The notes beneath the pieces were generated by a model. The model did no database searches, had not been told where the DNA came from, and worked only from the letters and a program-made list of their open reading frames with translations. The position numbers were made by a program, and so were the translations under genes. A DNA stretch of 64,000 nucleotides. It comes from Acidovorax sp. A79. Lineage in GTDB: Bacteria; Pseudomonadota; Gammaproteobacteria; Burkholderiales; Burkholderiaceae_C. The stretch is from the NCBI RefSeq assembly GCF_041154505.1, contig NZ_AP028672.1, positions 2,892,501 to 2,956,500 of the forward strand. Direction: 5' to 3'. Shown piece after piece: positions 36,287 through 45,470 of this stretch (positions within the stretch are counted from its first letter, which is position 1; every line of letters starts with the position of its first letter).

Positions 36287-37168
36287 TCACCCCGCCGCCG
36301 GGCAGCGCCGCTCCAGCCACTGCCGCAGCATGTCGAACACCGGCGCGGCCAGTTCGGGGCTTTCATTGAACAGCTCGTGGAACAAGGGCTCGAAGCCGTG
36401 CGACTGCACCAGCGCCCGGGGCGCGGCGGCCGCGAAGGCACGGCTGCCGGCGGGATTGACCAGCTTGTCGCTGCCCGCCCACAGGAGCAGCGTGGGCACG
36501 CTCCAGTGCGCGGCGCGGGCCACCGTGGCGGGGCCGCCCGTGGCGATGAAGCGCGCCAGGCGCGCGCTGATGCGGTCGTGGCACAGCGGGTCGGCCAGGT
36601 AGGCCGCGGGCACGGCCGGGTCGTGGGAGAGGTACTGCGCATCCAGCCCGTTGCCCACGCGCAGGTTCGGTGCGATGCGCGGCAGCGTGGCCAGCAGCAG
36701 TTTTTGCACGGCGCCCAGGCCCGCGTCGAGCGCGGGGGATGAGAGCACCAGCGCATCCACCGGCCGCAGGTTCAGGGACACAAAACGCGAGGCGACCAGC
36801 CCGCCCATGCTGTGGCCCAGCAGCACCAGGGGCTGGCCGGCCGGCATGCGGGCACGGGTGGCGTCCACCATGTCGGCCAGGTCGTCCAGCAGCCGCATGT
36901 CCGAGGTGAGGCCGCCGCGCGGGCCGCTCGACTCGCCGTGGCCGTACTGGTCGTAGCCGCGCGCGGCGAATCCCCAGGCATTCAGGCGCCGCGCCAGGGC
37001 GTCGTAGCGGCCCACGTGTTCGCCCAGGCCGTGCACCAGCAGCACGGTGCCCCGTGCCGGCACGCCGCGCCCCACCAGGGGCCAGTCCTGCACCGCCAGG
37101 TTTTCCCCATCCCCCGCGGTGAAGGTGGTCAAGGTGCTCAGGGTGGACGCAATGGAGTCAGAGGACAT
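36287..37168 (-). CDS. Alpha/beta hydrolase (monoacylglycerol lipase-like)
   Basis: A 293-residue hydrolase with the nucleophile elbow GHSMGG (Ser120), oxyanion-hole segment VHGLGEHVGRY, and FAARGYDQYGHGESSGPRG, which together mark the serine aminopeptidase S33 / monoacylglycerol lipase group. The acid lies in LLWAGSDKLVNP and the His in VQSHGFEPLFHEL. No signal peptide is present, so it is cytoplasmic. Likely substrates are small acylglycerols or esters. It converges with yidB and is 150 bases ahead of the M20 gene on the same strand. Confidence 0.87.
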   Translation of the reverse strand: MSSDSIASTLSTLTTFTAGDGENLAVQDWPLVGRGVPARGTVLLVHGLGEHVGRYDALARRLNAWGFAARGYDQYGHGESSGPRGGLTSDMRLLDDLADMVDATRARMPAGQPLVLLGHSMGGLVASRFVSLNLRPVDALVLSSPALDAGLGAVQKLLLATLPRIAPNLRVGNGLDAQYLSHDPAVPAAYLADPLCHDRISARLARFIATGGPATVARAAHWSVPTLLLWAGSDKLVNPAGSRAFAAAAPRALVQSHGFEPLFHELFNESPELAAPVFDMLRQWLERRCPAAG

Positions 37169-37321
37169 GGTGGAACGGGCTCAAGGCAACGCGGCCGGCC
37201 GGGCCAGCGCCCTGGCGGCGCGCGTTGCGGTGCGGGGGAAGGCGGGCGGCTGCATCCACACACCGGGGGAGGAGGCAGCGCCAGGGCACATGCGCGGGGG
37301 CGGCGATGCGCGCGGTGGGGT

Positions 37322-38809
37322 TCAGGCCGCCACGGCGGCGGCCTGCTGCGCCGCCATGGCCGCGATCACCTGCGCCACGGCGGCGGTAAGCTTCTTGGCG
37401 TAGGGCACGTGCAGGAACTCGTTGGGGCCGTGCGCGTTGCTCTTGGGGCCCAGCACGCCGCAGACCATCATCTGCGCGGTGGGAAAGCCTTCGCTGAGCA
37501 TGTTCATGAGCGGGATGGTGCCGCCCTGTCCGATATGGCCGCACGGCGCGCCGAAGTGGGCCTGCGAGGCCTCGTTGAGCGCCTGCTCGAACCAGGGCGT
37601 GGCGCTGGGCGCGTTCCAGCCCGTGGCGCCGCTCGTGCCCTGGAAGGTGACCTTGGCCTGGTAGGGCGCGTTGTCTTCGAGCAGGGCCTTGAGCTCCTGC
37701 ACGGCCTGGCCGGCATCCACCAGGGGCGGCAGGCGCAGGCTGAGCTTGAACGCGGTGTAGGGGCGCAGCACGTTGCCGGCGTCCTGCAGCGCCGGGAAGC
37801 CCTCGGCGCCGGTGACGCTGAGCGTGGGCTCCCAGGTGCGCTTGAGCAGGGCCTGCACCGGGTCGGTGGTGGTGGGCAGGGCGAAGGTGGTGGCGCCGCC
37901 GCAGTCGTAGTGGGCCCAGGGGAAGCGCTTGTACACCTCTTCGCCCAGGATGGCGGCCGTGGCGCGGGCCTGGGCCAGGCGGTCGGCGGGCACCTCGCAG
38001 TGGAAGCTCTGGGGCAGCAGGCGGCCGGTGGCACTGTCTTCCAGCCGGTCGAGCACCTGGCGCATGATGCGGAACGACGAGGGCACCAGGCCCGAGGCGT
38101 CGCCCGAGTGGATGCCTTCGGTCAGGATCTCGACCTTGAGCGTGCCGGTGGCCATGCCGCGCAGGCTGGTGGTGAGCCACAGCTGGTCGTAGTTGCCCGC
38201 GCCCGAATCCAGGCACACCACCAGCGCCACGTTGCCCATGCGGGGCTTCAGGGCATCGATGTAGGGCAGCAGGTCGCGCGAGCCGCTTTCCTCGCAGGTC
38301 TCGATCAGGCCCACGATGCGCGGGTGGGGCACGTTCTGGCGCTTCAATTCCTGCACGGCCGCGATGCTGGCATAGACCGCGTAGCCGTCGTCGGCGCCGC
38401 CCCGGCCATAGAGCTTGCCGTCCTCGTACTTGGGCGTCCAGGGGCCCAGGTCGCCGCGCCAGCCCGAGAACTCGGGCTGCTTGTCGAGGTGGCCGTACAT
38501 GAGCACGGTGTCCGTCGCGCCGGGCTGCGTGGATGCGATCTCGAAGAACAGCACGGGGGTGCGGCCTTCCAGGCGCACGACGTCGAGCGTGAGGCCTTCG
38601 ACTTTCTGCGATTCGACCCACGCGGCGGCGTTGCGCACCACGGTGTCGAGCAGGCCCTGCTCGGCCCAGTCGGGCGAGAACATGGGCGACTTGGCGGGGA
38701 TGGCGATGTAGTCGGTCAACTGGCGAACAATGTCGTCGTCCCACGCCTGGCTCACCCGCTCGAGCGCGAGTGCAGGTTGCAGGATCTGGTGGGGGACACG
38801 GGCATTCAT
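37322..38809 (-). CDS. Cytoplasmic M20-family dipeptidase or deacylase
   Basis: A 495-residue protein with AGGAGA 8 bases before ATG 38809 (MNARVPHQ). Zinc-site motifs are YGHLDKQP, RGGADDGYA, CEESGSRDLLPY, CLDSGAGNYDQ and GPNEFLH. The size (~490) and the large lid domain resemble the M20 dipeptidase/carnosinase-like group rather than ArgE or DapE. No signal peptide is present, unlike the M20 enzyme at 34153. The substrate is not clear from the context. Confidence 0.87.
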   Translation of the reverse strand: MNARVPHQILQPALALERVSQAWDDDIVRQLTDYIAIPAKSPMFSPDWAEQGLLDTVVRNAAAWVESQKVEGLTLDVVRLEGRTPVLFFEIASTQPGATDTVLMYGHLDKQPEFSGWRGDLGPWTPKYEDGKLYGRGGADDGYAVYASIAAVQELKRQNVPHPRIVGLIETCEESGSRDLLPYIDALKPRMGNVALVVCLDSGAGNYDQLWLTTSLRGMATGTLKVEILTEGIHSGDASGLVPSSFRIMRQVLDRLEDSATGRLLPQSFHCEVPADRLAQARATAAILGEEVYKRFPWAHYDCGGATTFALPTTTDPVQALLKRTWEPTLSVTGAEGFPALQDAGNVLRPYTAFKLSLRLPPLVDAGQAVQELKALLEDNAPYQAKVTFQGTSGATGWNAPSATPWFEQALNEASQAHFGAPCGHIGQGGTIPLMNMLSEGFPTAQMMVCGVLGPKSNAHGPNEFLHVPYAKKLTAAVAQVIAAMAAQQAAAVAA

Positions 38810-38982
38810 GGGGGCTCTCCTGAAAAAGTCTCTGGGGGACCAAAAACAGCATTCCAACACAACCCCCGGGCGGACGCCACGGTGGGCGCGCAGAGACCTT
38901 CACGGCGGGCGCGGACGCCGCACGCGCCCCAGCCCCCGCGCAGCGGGCGCCGCCCCTGAGGGAGGGCGCGCGGGGAGGCATT

Positions 38983-40254
38983 TCAATACCTGGAAGCCGG
39001 GTGGGTCTCGGGGTTGTCCCGCGCCGCCATCTGGGAGGCGGGGCGCCGCAGGGCCGTGGCCACCTCGACGCGGTTGCGCCCGTTCTCCTTGGCCTGGTAG
39101 AGCGCGCGGTCGGCGGCGGCGATCAGCATGTCCCAGCTGTCGCCGGGTTCCAGCCGGCCGCCGAAGACGCCGATGCTCGCGGTGACGGCGATGCCCACGC
39201 CCGCATCGGCATCGGCGGCGCCGGCGGGGCGAACGCGGCAGCGCGATTCCTCCACCGCCTTGCACAGCTCGCGCGCCAGCTGCTCGGCCCCCAGCAGGGT
39301 GGTGTCGGGCAGCACCACCATGAATTCCTCGCCGCCGTAGCGGCCCACGAGGTCCTGCGCCCGCACGCGCTCCTTCAGCACGCTGACCACGCTGCACAGC
39401 ACCTGGTCGCCCGCGGGGTGGCCGTGGCGGTCATTCACGCGCTTGAAATGGTCGATGTCCACCATCATCAGCGCGATGGACTCGCGCGTGCGCACGGCGC
39501 GCGCCACGTCGCGGTCCAGCGCGGCGATCAGCGCGCGGCGGTTGGCCACGCCCGTGAGCGGATCGAGCGCCGCCATGATGCGGTTGTTTTCGTCCGCGCG
39601 GTCGCGCGACATGAACACGAAGCCCATGGAGCTGATGAGCACCACCGACACGGTGCCCATGAAGGTCAGGGTCTGCAGGGCGCTGCCCTGCAGGATGCCG
39701 GTGGCCGCCTCGCTGGCGCTGAGGGCCAGCAGCGCGCGGCCGCCCAGGACCAGCGCCTCCAGCCCGAGCCCCGCCACCAGCAGCCATTGGCCGCGCCCCA
39801 CGGTGGCATGGCGGCGCTCCAGCGCCGCGGCCAGGGCCCACACGGCCTGCAGGCCGATGGCCAGGCCCACGAAGCTCACGCGCGCCGGAAAGTTGTCGAT
39901 GAATGCGATGACGAACCCCGTGACCAGCGCGGACGGCGTGAGCAAGAGCAGCCACCGCACCGGACGGCCCTGGAACTGGTAGATCGCCGCGATCATCCCC
40001 ACGAAGACGCAGGACAGCAGCAGGTTGCCCATCACCACGGACAGCGCGTCCGGCACCTGCCCGCGCAGCATGATCAGCAGGTGCCCCATGGCATTGACCA
40101 GCAGGGCGGCGGCCCACCGCCCCAGGCCGTCGCGCCGGCGCCCCCAGCCCACCACGGCCATGGAGGCCGCCATCATCAGCGAGCTGACAATGATCATTGC
40201 CAGCATGGTGGGAACATGGGCGGCCATGGCGGGCAGGTGGGGTTGTGCGGACAA
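38983..40254 (-). CDS. Membrane diguanylate cyclase (GGDEF)
   Basis: A 423-residue protein with six or seven membrane helices over residues ~15-225, then a GGDEF domain (~245-400). The active site is RYGGEEFMVV. An I-site RAQD lies five residues upstream, as expected for a feedback-inhibited cyclase. The tail (SQMAARDNPETHPAS) is short and disordered. It is next to a chemoreceptor gene on the same strand, with 104 bases between them, so a joint role in motility control is possible but not shown. Confidence 0.9.
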   Translation of the reverse strand: MSAQPHLPAMAAHVPTMLAMIIVSSLMMAASMAVVGWGRRRDGLGRWAAALLVNAMGHLLIMLRGQVPDALSVVMGNLLLSCVFVGMIAAIYQFQGRPVRWLLLLTPSALVTGFVIAFIDNFPARVSFVGLAIGLQAVWALAAALERRHATVGRGQWLLVAGLGLEALVLGGRALLALSASEAATGILQGSALQTLTFMGTVSVVLISSMGFVFMSRDRADENNRIMAALDPLTGVANRRALIAALDRDVARAVRTRESIALMMVDIDHFKRVNDRHGHPAGDQVLCSVVSVLKERVRAQDLVGRYGGEEFMVVLPDTTLLGAEQLARELCKAVEESRCRVRPAGAADADAGVGIAVTASIGVFGGRLEPGDSWDMLIAAADRALYQAKENGRNRVEVATALRRPASQMAARDNPETHPASRY

Positions 40255-40358
40255 GGAAGTTCAGCCCAGCATAAACCATGGAATCGGGCGCGAGAACCGA
40301 TCAATTGCCAAGCCGCCCGCGCCGGGGCCCGCCGCCGGCCCCCGCAGGCCCGGGCCCG

Positions 40359-42359
40359 TCAGCGCAGCCGGGCGGGGGCGGGGGACGCTGCCAAGGCCGG
40401 CCGGTCCGCGGGCGCAGGCTCGTCGCCGGGGCCGCGCGAGAGCTTGAAGACCTGCACCGCCCCGGCCAGCCGCTGCGCCTGGTCGCGCAGGCTCTGGGCG
40501 GCGGCGGCGGACTGCTCCACCAGCGCGGCGTTCTGCTGGGTCATCTGGTCGAGCTGGTTCACCGCCGTGTTCACCTGGCCGATGCCGTCGGACTGCTCGC
40601 CCGAGGCCGCCGTGATCTCGCCAATGATGTCGCCCACGCGTTGGACAGAGCCCACGATCTCGTCCATGGTGCTGCCCGCGTTCTGTACCAGGCGCGCGCC
40701 CGACTCCACGCGCTCCACCGAGGCGCCGATGAGCGCCTTGATCTCGCGCGCCGCCTCGGCGCTGCGCCCCGCCAGCGACCGCACCTCGCTGGCCACCACC
40801 GCGAAGCCCCGGCCCTGTTCGCCCGCGCGCGCCGCCTCCACCGCCGCGTTGAGCGCGAGGATGTTGGTCTGGAAGGCGATGGAGTCGATCACGCTGATGA
40901 TGTCGGCGATCTTGCGCGAGCTCTGGTTGATGTCGCCCATGGTGGTGACGACCTCGCCCACCACCTGGCCGCCGCGCGCGGCCACGGCGGCGGCGGTGCT
41001 GGCCAGCTGGTTGGCCTGGCGCGCGGCATCGGCCGACTGGCGCACCGTGGACGTGAGCTGCTCCATGCTCTGTGCCGTCTGGGCCAGGCTGCTGGCCGTG
41101 GCCTCGGTGCGGGCCGACAGGTCCTGGTTGCCGCTGGCGATCTCGGCGCTGGCCGTGGTGATGCTGTCCACCGCCGTGCGCACCTGCTGCAGCATCTGCG
41201 TGTAGCGCTGGCGCATGCCTTCGACCTCCTGCACCAGCGCGCCGATCTCGTCGCGCCGCGTGGTGCGGAATTCCTCGGTGAGGTCGCCCTGCGCCACCAG
41301 CGTGATGGCCTGCGTGAGGTCCTGCAGCGGGCGGCTCACGCCCCGGCGCAGCATGAGGAACAGGCCGATGGCCAGCAGCACCACGGCCAGGGCCATCAGG
41401 CCCCACACCGCCAGCGTGACGCGGCGCTGGCTGGCCATGGCTTCGCCGTCGGCCACCTCGGCCACCACCCACCAGCCCCCGCCCGTCTTGCGCACCAGCG
41501 CCCAGGGGTCGGTGGCGCCCGCGCCCAGCACGGGCGCGGCCTCGCGCACGAAGCCGTCGCCGGAGGCGGCCAGCGCCTCGAAGAAGGGGCGCGCCTCGGG
41601 GTAGGCCTCCAGCACGCGCTTGCCGCGCGCCGTGGGGTGGTACACGAACACGGCCTTGTCGAGCGAGGCGCCGGGGTTGACCACATAGGTGCCGCCGTGC
41701 TCGAAGAATTTTGTCTGCGCCACCTGCTTTTGCAGCATGGCGTGGAACACGCTGATGTCGTTGCCGATAAAGAGCAGCGCGATCACCTTGCCCGAGGCGT
41801 CCTTGGACGGCAGGTAGTGGCCCATGTAGGGTTTGCCCCCCACCACGGTGACGCCGGTGTAGGGCTCGCCCCTGGCCACCGTGGCGTAGGCCGGGTCGTC
41901 GCGGGACAGGGGCGTGCCCTGCTGGCGCTCGCCCTTGTCGTTCTTGACCGACGTGGTCACGCGCATGAAGTCCTCGCCCTTGCGCGCGAACACCGTGGCG
42001 ATGCCGCCCGTCTCGCTGGCGAACTTGTCGACCGAGCCGTAGTCCTCGTTGACCAGCGCGCCGTAGCTGCGCAGCTCGCCCGTGGCCTCGTCCAGGTGCA
42101 TCACGCCCTCGAAGTAGCGCTGAAAGCCCCGCATGGTGAGCTGCACCAGTTCGCGGTTGGTGTTGTCGGCCGCGTCCAGCGACTGGGCCACGCTCTGCGC
42201 CGTGTCGCCCACGCTGGCCACCACCTGGGCGCGCGTGCTGCGCTCGGTCAGCACGGCGATGGCCAGCCCCACGAACACGAGCACCAGGGCCACCAGCGCA
42301 ATGGCCGCCAGCGTGACCTGCCGGGCGACGGAACGGTTGTTGGCAAGGGAAGCGGCCAT
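40359..42359 (-). CDS. Methyl-accepting chemotaxis protein with Cache domain
   Basis: A 666-residue chemoreceptor. TM1 is at ~14-36. The large periplasmic domain (~40-305) shows the Cache3-Cache2 fusion pattern ([38 protein letters not shown]). TM2 is at ~318-340, followed by HAMP and the signalling hairpin, whose tip reads [20 protein letters not shown] around the conserved [19 protein letters not shown]. No CheR-binding pentapeptide ends the protein. The ligand is likely a small carboxylate or amino acid, which cannot be read from the sequence. AGGAGA precedes the start. A palindrome lies ~60 bases upstream. Confidence 0.92.
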   Translation of the reverse strand: MAASLANNRSVARQVTLAAIALVALVLVFVGLAIAVLTERSTRAQVVASVGDTAQSVAQSLDAADNTNRELVQLTMRGFQRYFEGVMHLDEATGELRSYGALVNEDYGSVDKFASETGGIATVFARKGEDFMRVTTSVKNDKGERQQGTPLSRDDPAYATVARGEPYTGVTVVGGKPYMGHYLPSKDASGKVIALLFIGNDISVFHAMLQKQVAQTKFFEHGGTYVVNPGASLDKAVFVYHPTARGKRVLEAYPEARPFFEALAASGDGFVREAAPVLGAGATDPWALVRKTGGGWWVVAEVADGEAMASQRRVTLAVWGLMALAVVLLAIGLFLMLRRGVSRPLQDLTQAITLVAQGDLTEEFRTTRRDEIGALVQEVEGMRQRYTQMLQQVRTAVDSITTASAEIASGNQDLSARTEATASSLAQTAQSMEQLTSTVRQSADAARQANQLASTAAAVAARGGQVVGEVVTTMGDINQSSRKIADIISVIDSIAFQTNILALNAAVEAARAGEQGRGFAVVASEVRSLAGRSAEAAREIKALIGASVERVESGARLVQNAGSTMDEIVGSVQRVGDIIGEITAASGEQSDGIGQVNTAVNQLDQMTQQNAALVEQSAAAAQSLRDQAQRLAGAVQVFKLSRGPGDEPAPADRPALAASPAPARLR

Positions 42360-42416
42360 GCGGTATGTCTCCTGGAGATTGAAAGCCCAAAGCCGGCTGG
42401 GCCGGTCTCAGAAAGG

Positions 42417-42436
42417 GTTCTCAAACGCCTGAGAAC
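42417..42436. promoter_or_regulatory. Palindrome upstream of the chemoreceptor gene
   Basis: GTTCTCA-N6-TGAGAAC is a perfect 7-bp inverted repeat 58-77 bases before the chemoreceptor start. Its symmetry fits a repressor or activator operator. No known consensus is matched with confidence. Confidence 0.3.
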
Positions 42437-42577
42437 ACGCTGCTTCACTCTAAGTCCGGAGGCTTGTTACATTTATTCACGCATTCCCTTACGCAAAGCT
42501 GCGTACCTCGACGCGGCCCGTGCATGGACCATAGCGTGCGAAACGGGGCGCCCCCCGGGGGGATGGCCCAACGCGGA

Positions 42578-43390
42578 TCAGGGGGTCTTCCCCTTCATCC
42601 AGCCCAGGCCTTGCGAGGTGCCGGCCGCCGGCCGGTATTCGCAGCCGACCCAGCCGCGGTAGCCCAGGGCATCGATGGTGTCGAAGAGGTAGGGGTAATT
42701 CAGCTCGCCGGTGTCGGGCTCGTGGCGGCCGGGCACGCCGGCGATCTGGATGTGCGAGACGCGGCCCGTGGGCAGGTAGCGCCGCAGCTTGGCGGCCAGG
42801 TCCCCTTCCACGATCTGGCAGTGGTACAGGTCCATCTGCACCTTGAGGTTGTCGGCCTGCACCGCATCCAGCAGCTCGTGGGCATGGTCCTGCCGGTTCA
42901 GGAAGTAGCGCGGCATGTCGCGCAGGTTGATGGGCTCGATGAGGATCTCGCGCCCGGCCCGCGCGGCCTGCGCTGCCGCCCAGCGCAGGTTGCCCGCGCA
43001 CAGGTCCTTGAGCGATTCGCGCTCGACGCCCGGCGGCACGGTGCCCGAGAGCACATGGATGCGCGGGCAGCCCAGCACCTCGGCATGGCGCAGGGCTTCC
43101 TCGACTCCCGCGCGGAACTCTGCCTCGCGCCCCGGCAGCGCGGCCGTGCCGCGTGCGCCGTGTTCCCAGGCGGCGGCCATGCCGGCGCGGTCGGTACCGC
43201 CCGCCGGGGCGTTGAACAGCACCAGCTGCAGGCCGCTGTCCTGCAGCCGCGCGGCCACCTCGGCGGGCGCGAACGCGTACGGAAACTGGAACTCCACGGC
43301 GGTGAACCGGTCGCGCGCGGCGGCCTCGAAGCGCTGCAGGAACGGCAGCTCGGTGTACATCAGGCTCAGGTTGGCGGCAAACTGTGGCAT
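42578..43390 (-). CDS. Hydroxypyruvate isomerase / 2-oxo-tetronate isomerase family
   Basis: A 270-residue TIM-barrel sugar isomerase-like protein (AP-endonuclease 2 superfamily). Typical segments are [45 protein letters not shown] (metal-binding Glu), [14 protein letters not shown] and [20 protein letters not shown]. Known members interconvert hydroxypyruvate and tartronate semialdehyde, or act on 2-oxo-tetronate (OtnI). No glyoxylate carboligase or tartronate reductase gene is adjacent, so the exact substrate is uncertain. Upstream is a dispersed repeat, then a divergent MerR gene. Confidence 0.85.
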   Translation of the reverse strand: MPQFAANLSLMYTELPFLQRFEAAARDRFTAVEFQFPYAFAPAEVAARLQDSGLQLVLFNAPAGGTDRAGMAAAWEHGARGTAALPGREAEFRAGVEEALRHAEVLGCPRIHVLSGTVPPGVERESLKDLCAGNLRWAAAQAARAGREILIEPINLRDMPRYFLNRQDHAHELLDAVQADNLKVQMDLYHCQIVEGDLAAKLRRYLPTGRVSHIQIAGVPGRHEPDTGELNYPYLFDTIDALGYRGWVGCEYRPAAGTSQGLGWMKGKTP

Positions 43391-43484
43391 GGCAGGCGGT
43401 GGAGGGCGTCGGGACCCGGCAGCTTATCGCGCGGCATGGGGGCCTGGGCGCACCGCTGCGAAGCAATAGGCTCAAAACAGCCCC

Positions 43485-43528
43485 TGGCGCTACATGGACA
43501 AGCGCGAACAGCTATATATTCAATAGCA
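43485..43528 (+). repeat. Dispersed 44-bp palindromic repeat, copy 8
   Basis: TGGCGCTACATGGACAAGCGC then AGCTATATATTCAATAGCA. It lies in the divergent gap between the isomerase and MerR genes, ending 27 bases before the MerR start. Confidence 0.8.
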
Positions 43529-43555
43529 GCCTGACGGTACACCAAGGACACACGC

Positions 43556-44020
43556 ATGCGCATTGGAGAACTCGCCCGACGCACCGGCACCACCCCCAAG
43601 GCCATCCGCCTGTACGAGGGGCGAGGCCTGCTGGGCACCGTGGCGCGCAACGGCAGCTACCGCCAGTACGGCGAGGCCGATGTGGCCCAGGTGCGGCTGA
43701 TCCGCCAGGCCCAGGCCCTGGGTTTTCGGCTGTCGGAACTCGACGGCCTGGACCAGATGCACACCGCCGAGGGCGGGGACCGCATGGCGCAGCGGGTGGC
43801 GGCCCGGCGGGTGGCGGTGGCGCAGGAGCTGCTGCGGCTGCAGGCGCTCGATGCCGAACTGGCGCAGCTGCAGGCGCAACTGCATGCCTGCGACGGCATG
43901 GCCGTGCCCGCCACGGCGCAGGCCTGCGCCGTGGCCGCGCCGGTTCCGCCCGCGGCCCGCGACGCCCGGCAATTCACCGCCCCGGTGGCGCGGGGCGCGC
44001 CGCATCGCGCGCCGGCTTGA
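43556..44020 (+). CDS. MerR-family transcriptional regulator
   Basis: A 154-residue regulator. The N-terminal winged HTH (MRIGELARRTGTTPKAIRLYEGRGLL, then SYRQYGEADVAQVRLIRQAQ) is followed by a coiled-coil dimer helix (~80-118). A short tail contains two cysteines (HACDGMAV and AQACAV) that could sense redox state or a ligand. It lies directly ahead of an NAD(P)H-dependent oxidoreductase gene on the same strand, 76 bases apart, and probably controls it. Confidence 0.88.
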   Translation: MRIGELARRTGTTPKAIRLYEGRGLLGTVARNGSYRQYGEADVAQVRLIRQAQALGFRLSELDGLDQMHTAEGGDRMAQRVAARRVAVAQELLRLQALDAELAQLQAQLHACDGMAVPATAQACAVAAPVPPAARDARQFTAPVARGAPHRAPA

Positions 44021-44096
44021 TCCAGCTGCTTGACTCTGCCCCGTGGGGCAAGGTGACCATGGCGCCATCGACAACAACGTGTGTGATGGAGGTTCT

Positions 44097-44732
44097 GTGG
44101 CACAACAACGCATTCTGGTCATCCTGGGCCACCCGGCGCCCGCCAGCCTGTGCGCGGGCATGGCCCGCGCCTATGCCGAAGGGGCGCTGGACGCGGGCGC
44201 CGAGGTGCGGTTCTTGGACGTGGGGCAGCTGGCGTTCGATCCGCTGTTCCTGGGCTACGGCGCCGCGCAGCCCCTGGAGCCCGATCTGGCCGCCGCACAG
44301 GCCGACATCCGCTGGGCCGGACACCTCGTGTGGGTCTACCCCATCTGGTGGGGCGCGATGCCCGCGCTGCTCAAGGGTTTCATCGACCGCACCTTCCTGC
44401 CCGGCTACGCGTTCAAGTACCGCGCCGGCTCGCCGCTGTGGGACAGGCTGCTGGCAGGGCGCTCGGGCGAACTGCTGGTGACCATGGATTCACCGCCCTG
44501 GTACTTCCGCTGGGTCACGCGCATGCCGGGGCATCACCAGATGAAGAAGGCCATCCTGGAGTATTGCGGCATCCGGCCCGTGCGGGTGCACAGCTTCGGG
44601 CCGGTGCGCACCGCCAGCAAGGAGCGGCTGGCGGGCTGGGTGGCGCACGCGCGGGACCTGGGGCGGCGCAGGGGCGCGAAACCCGGCACCGCGAGCGCCA
44701 GCCCCGCGCCGCAGGCCCCCGCATCGCCCTGA
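44097..44732 (+). CDS. NAD(P)H-dependent flavin oxidoreductase (flavodoxin-like fold)
   Basis: A 211-residue protein of the NQO1/modulator-of-drug-activity group. FMN-binding segments ILVILGHPAPASLCAGMARA, VWVYPIWWGAMPALLKGFID and LPGYAFKY are present. It is predicted to reduce quinones or similar electrophiles by two electrons. A GTG start is preferred: GGAGG lies 4 bases upstream and the first residues (MAQQRILVILGHP) match the family, while earlier in-frame starts lack a ribosome site. The upstream MerR gene is its likely regulator. Confidence 0.85.
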   Translation: MAQQRILVILGHPAPASLCAGMARAYAEGALDAGAEVRFLDVGQLAFDPLFLGYGAAQPLEPDLAAAQADIRWAGHLVWVYPIWWGAMPALLKGFIDRTFLPGYAFKYRAGSPLWDRLLAGRSGELLVTMDSPPWYFRWVTRMPGHHQMKKAILEYCGIRPVRVHSFGPVRTASKERLAGWVAHARDLGRRRGAKPGTASASPAPQAPASP

Positions 44733-44747
44733 TGCCGCGGCGCCCGT

Positions 44748-45353
44748 TCAGGCCGGGGCCAGGTACTTTTCAAGGTGGCCCATGGCGCGGGCCACGTACG
44801 CCTCCTTCTCGCCAACCGGGGCCACGTAGTGAAGCGCGCTTTCCGCGGCCTCCACGCCTTCCAGCCGGGCGATCACCCACGCGGCCAGGTACGGCGCGGC
44901 CAGGCAGCCGCCGGCCGTGGCGATGTTGCCGTGCGCGACCAGGGGCTGGTTCAGCACCGTGACCCCGGCCTCTTGCACCCAGGGCCTCGTGGTCAGGTCG
45001 GTGCAGGCGGGCACGCCGCCAAGCAGGCCCAGGCGGGCCAGCACCAGCGTGCCCGAACACTGGGCGCCCAGCAGCTGGCGGGCAGGATCGAAGTCCATCT
45101 GCGCCATCAGGGATGCGTCGTTCACCACCTCGCGCGTCTGCATGCCGCTGCCCACCAGCACGGCATCGGCCGTGCGGGCCCAGGACAGCGGCGCCTGCGC
45201 TTCCACCACCACGCCGTTCATGGACCGCACCCGGGGCGCGGGGCAGGCCAGGCACACCTGCCAGCCCGGCTTCTTCACCCGGTTGAGAACACCCAGGGCG
45301 ATGAGCGAGTCCAGCTCGTTGAAACCTTCGAACGTCAGTATGGCAATGCGCAT
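44748..45353 (-). CDS. DJ-1/PfpI family protein
   Basis: A 201-residue protein of the class-I glutamine amidotransferase-like DJ-1/PfpI fold. The nucleophile cysteine is C99 in GAQCSGTLVLARLGLL, with an acidic residue in TFEGFNELDSLIALGVL. Members act as glyoxalase III-type enzymes, isonitrile hydratases or chaperones; which applies is unclear. It is divergent from a MocR-type regulator with 117 bases between, a common pairing of regulator and target. Confidence 0.87.
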   Translation of the reverse strand: MRIAILTFEGFNELDSLIALGVLNRVKKPGWQVCLACPAPRVRSMNGVVVEAQAPLSWARTADAVLVGSGMQTREVVNDASLMAQMDFDPARQLLGAQCSGTLVLARLGLLGGVPACTDLTTRPWVQEAGVTVLNQPLVAHGNIATAGGCLAAPYLAAWVIARLEGVEAAESALHYVAPVGEKEAYVARAMGHLEKYLAPA

Positions 45354-45428
45354 GGCGCTTCTCCTGGCGGGAAAACGGCCCCCGCCGGCGGTGGATGAAC
45401 AGTGGAGCCCATGGTATCGGCGGTGTTC

Positions 45429-45457
45429 AATACAATCAAAAAATTGTCATGAATACA
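45429..45457. promoter_or_regulatory. Direct repeats in the DJ-1/MocR divergent promoter
   Basis: AATACA occurs at 45429-45434 and again at 45452-45457, 23 bases apart (about two helix turns), within the AT-rich centre of the divergent gap. MocR/GabR-type regulators bind direct repeats, so this is a candidate operator. Confidence 0.35.
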
Positions 45458-45470
45458 CTGCGGAGGCGCC

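Noticed and set aside
42510..42590. Fifth copy of the second repeat family near GGGGCGCCCCCCGGGGGG
   Set aside because: Only the ending GCGGATCAGGGGG resembles the family; the central stem and other blocks are absent.
40278..42662. A ~790-codon open frame opposite the chemoreceptor gene
   Set aside because: It is antisense to a certain gene, has no ribosome site or family, and has the His/Arg/Ala/Gly-rich makeup expected of a shadow frame in GC-rich DNA. Similar long frames opposite ubiD, maeB, surA and the GGDEF-EAL gene were dropped for the same reason.
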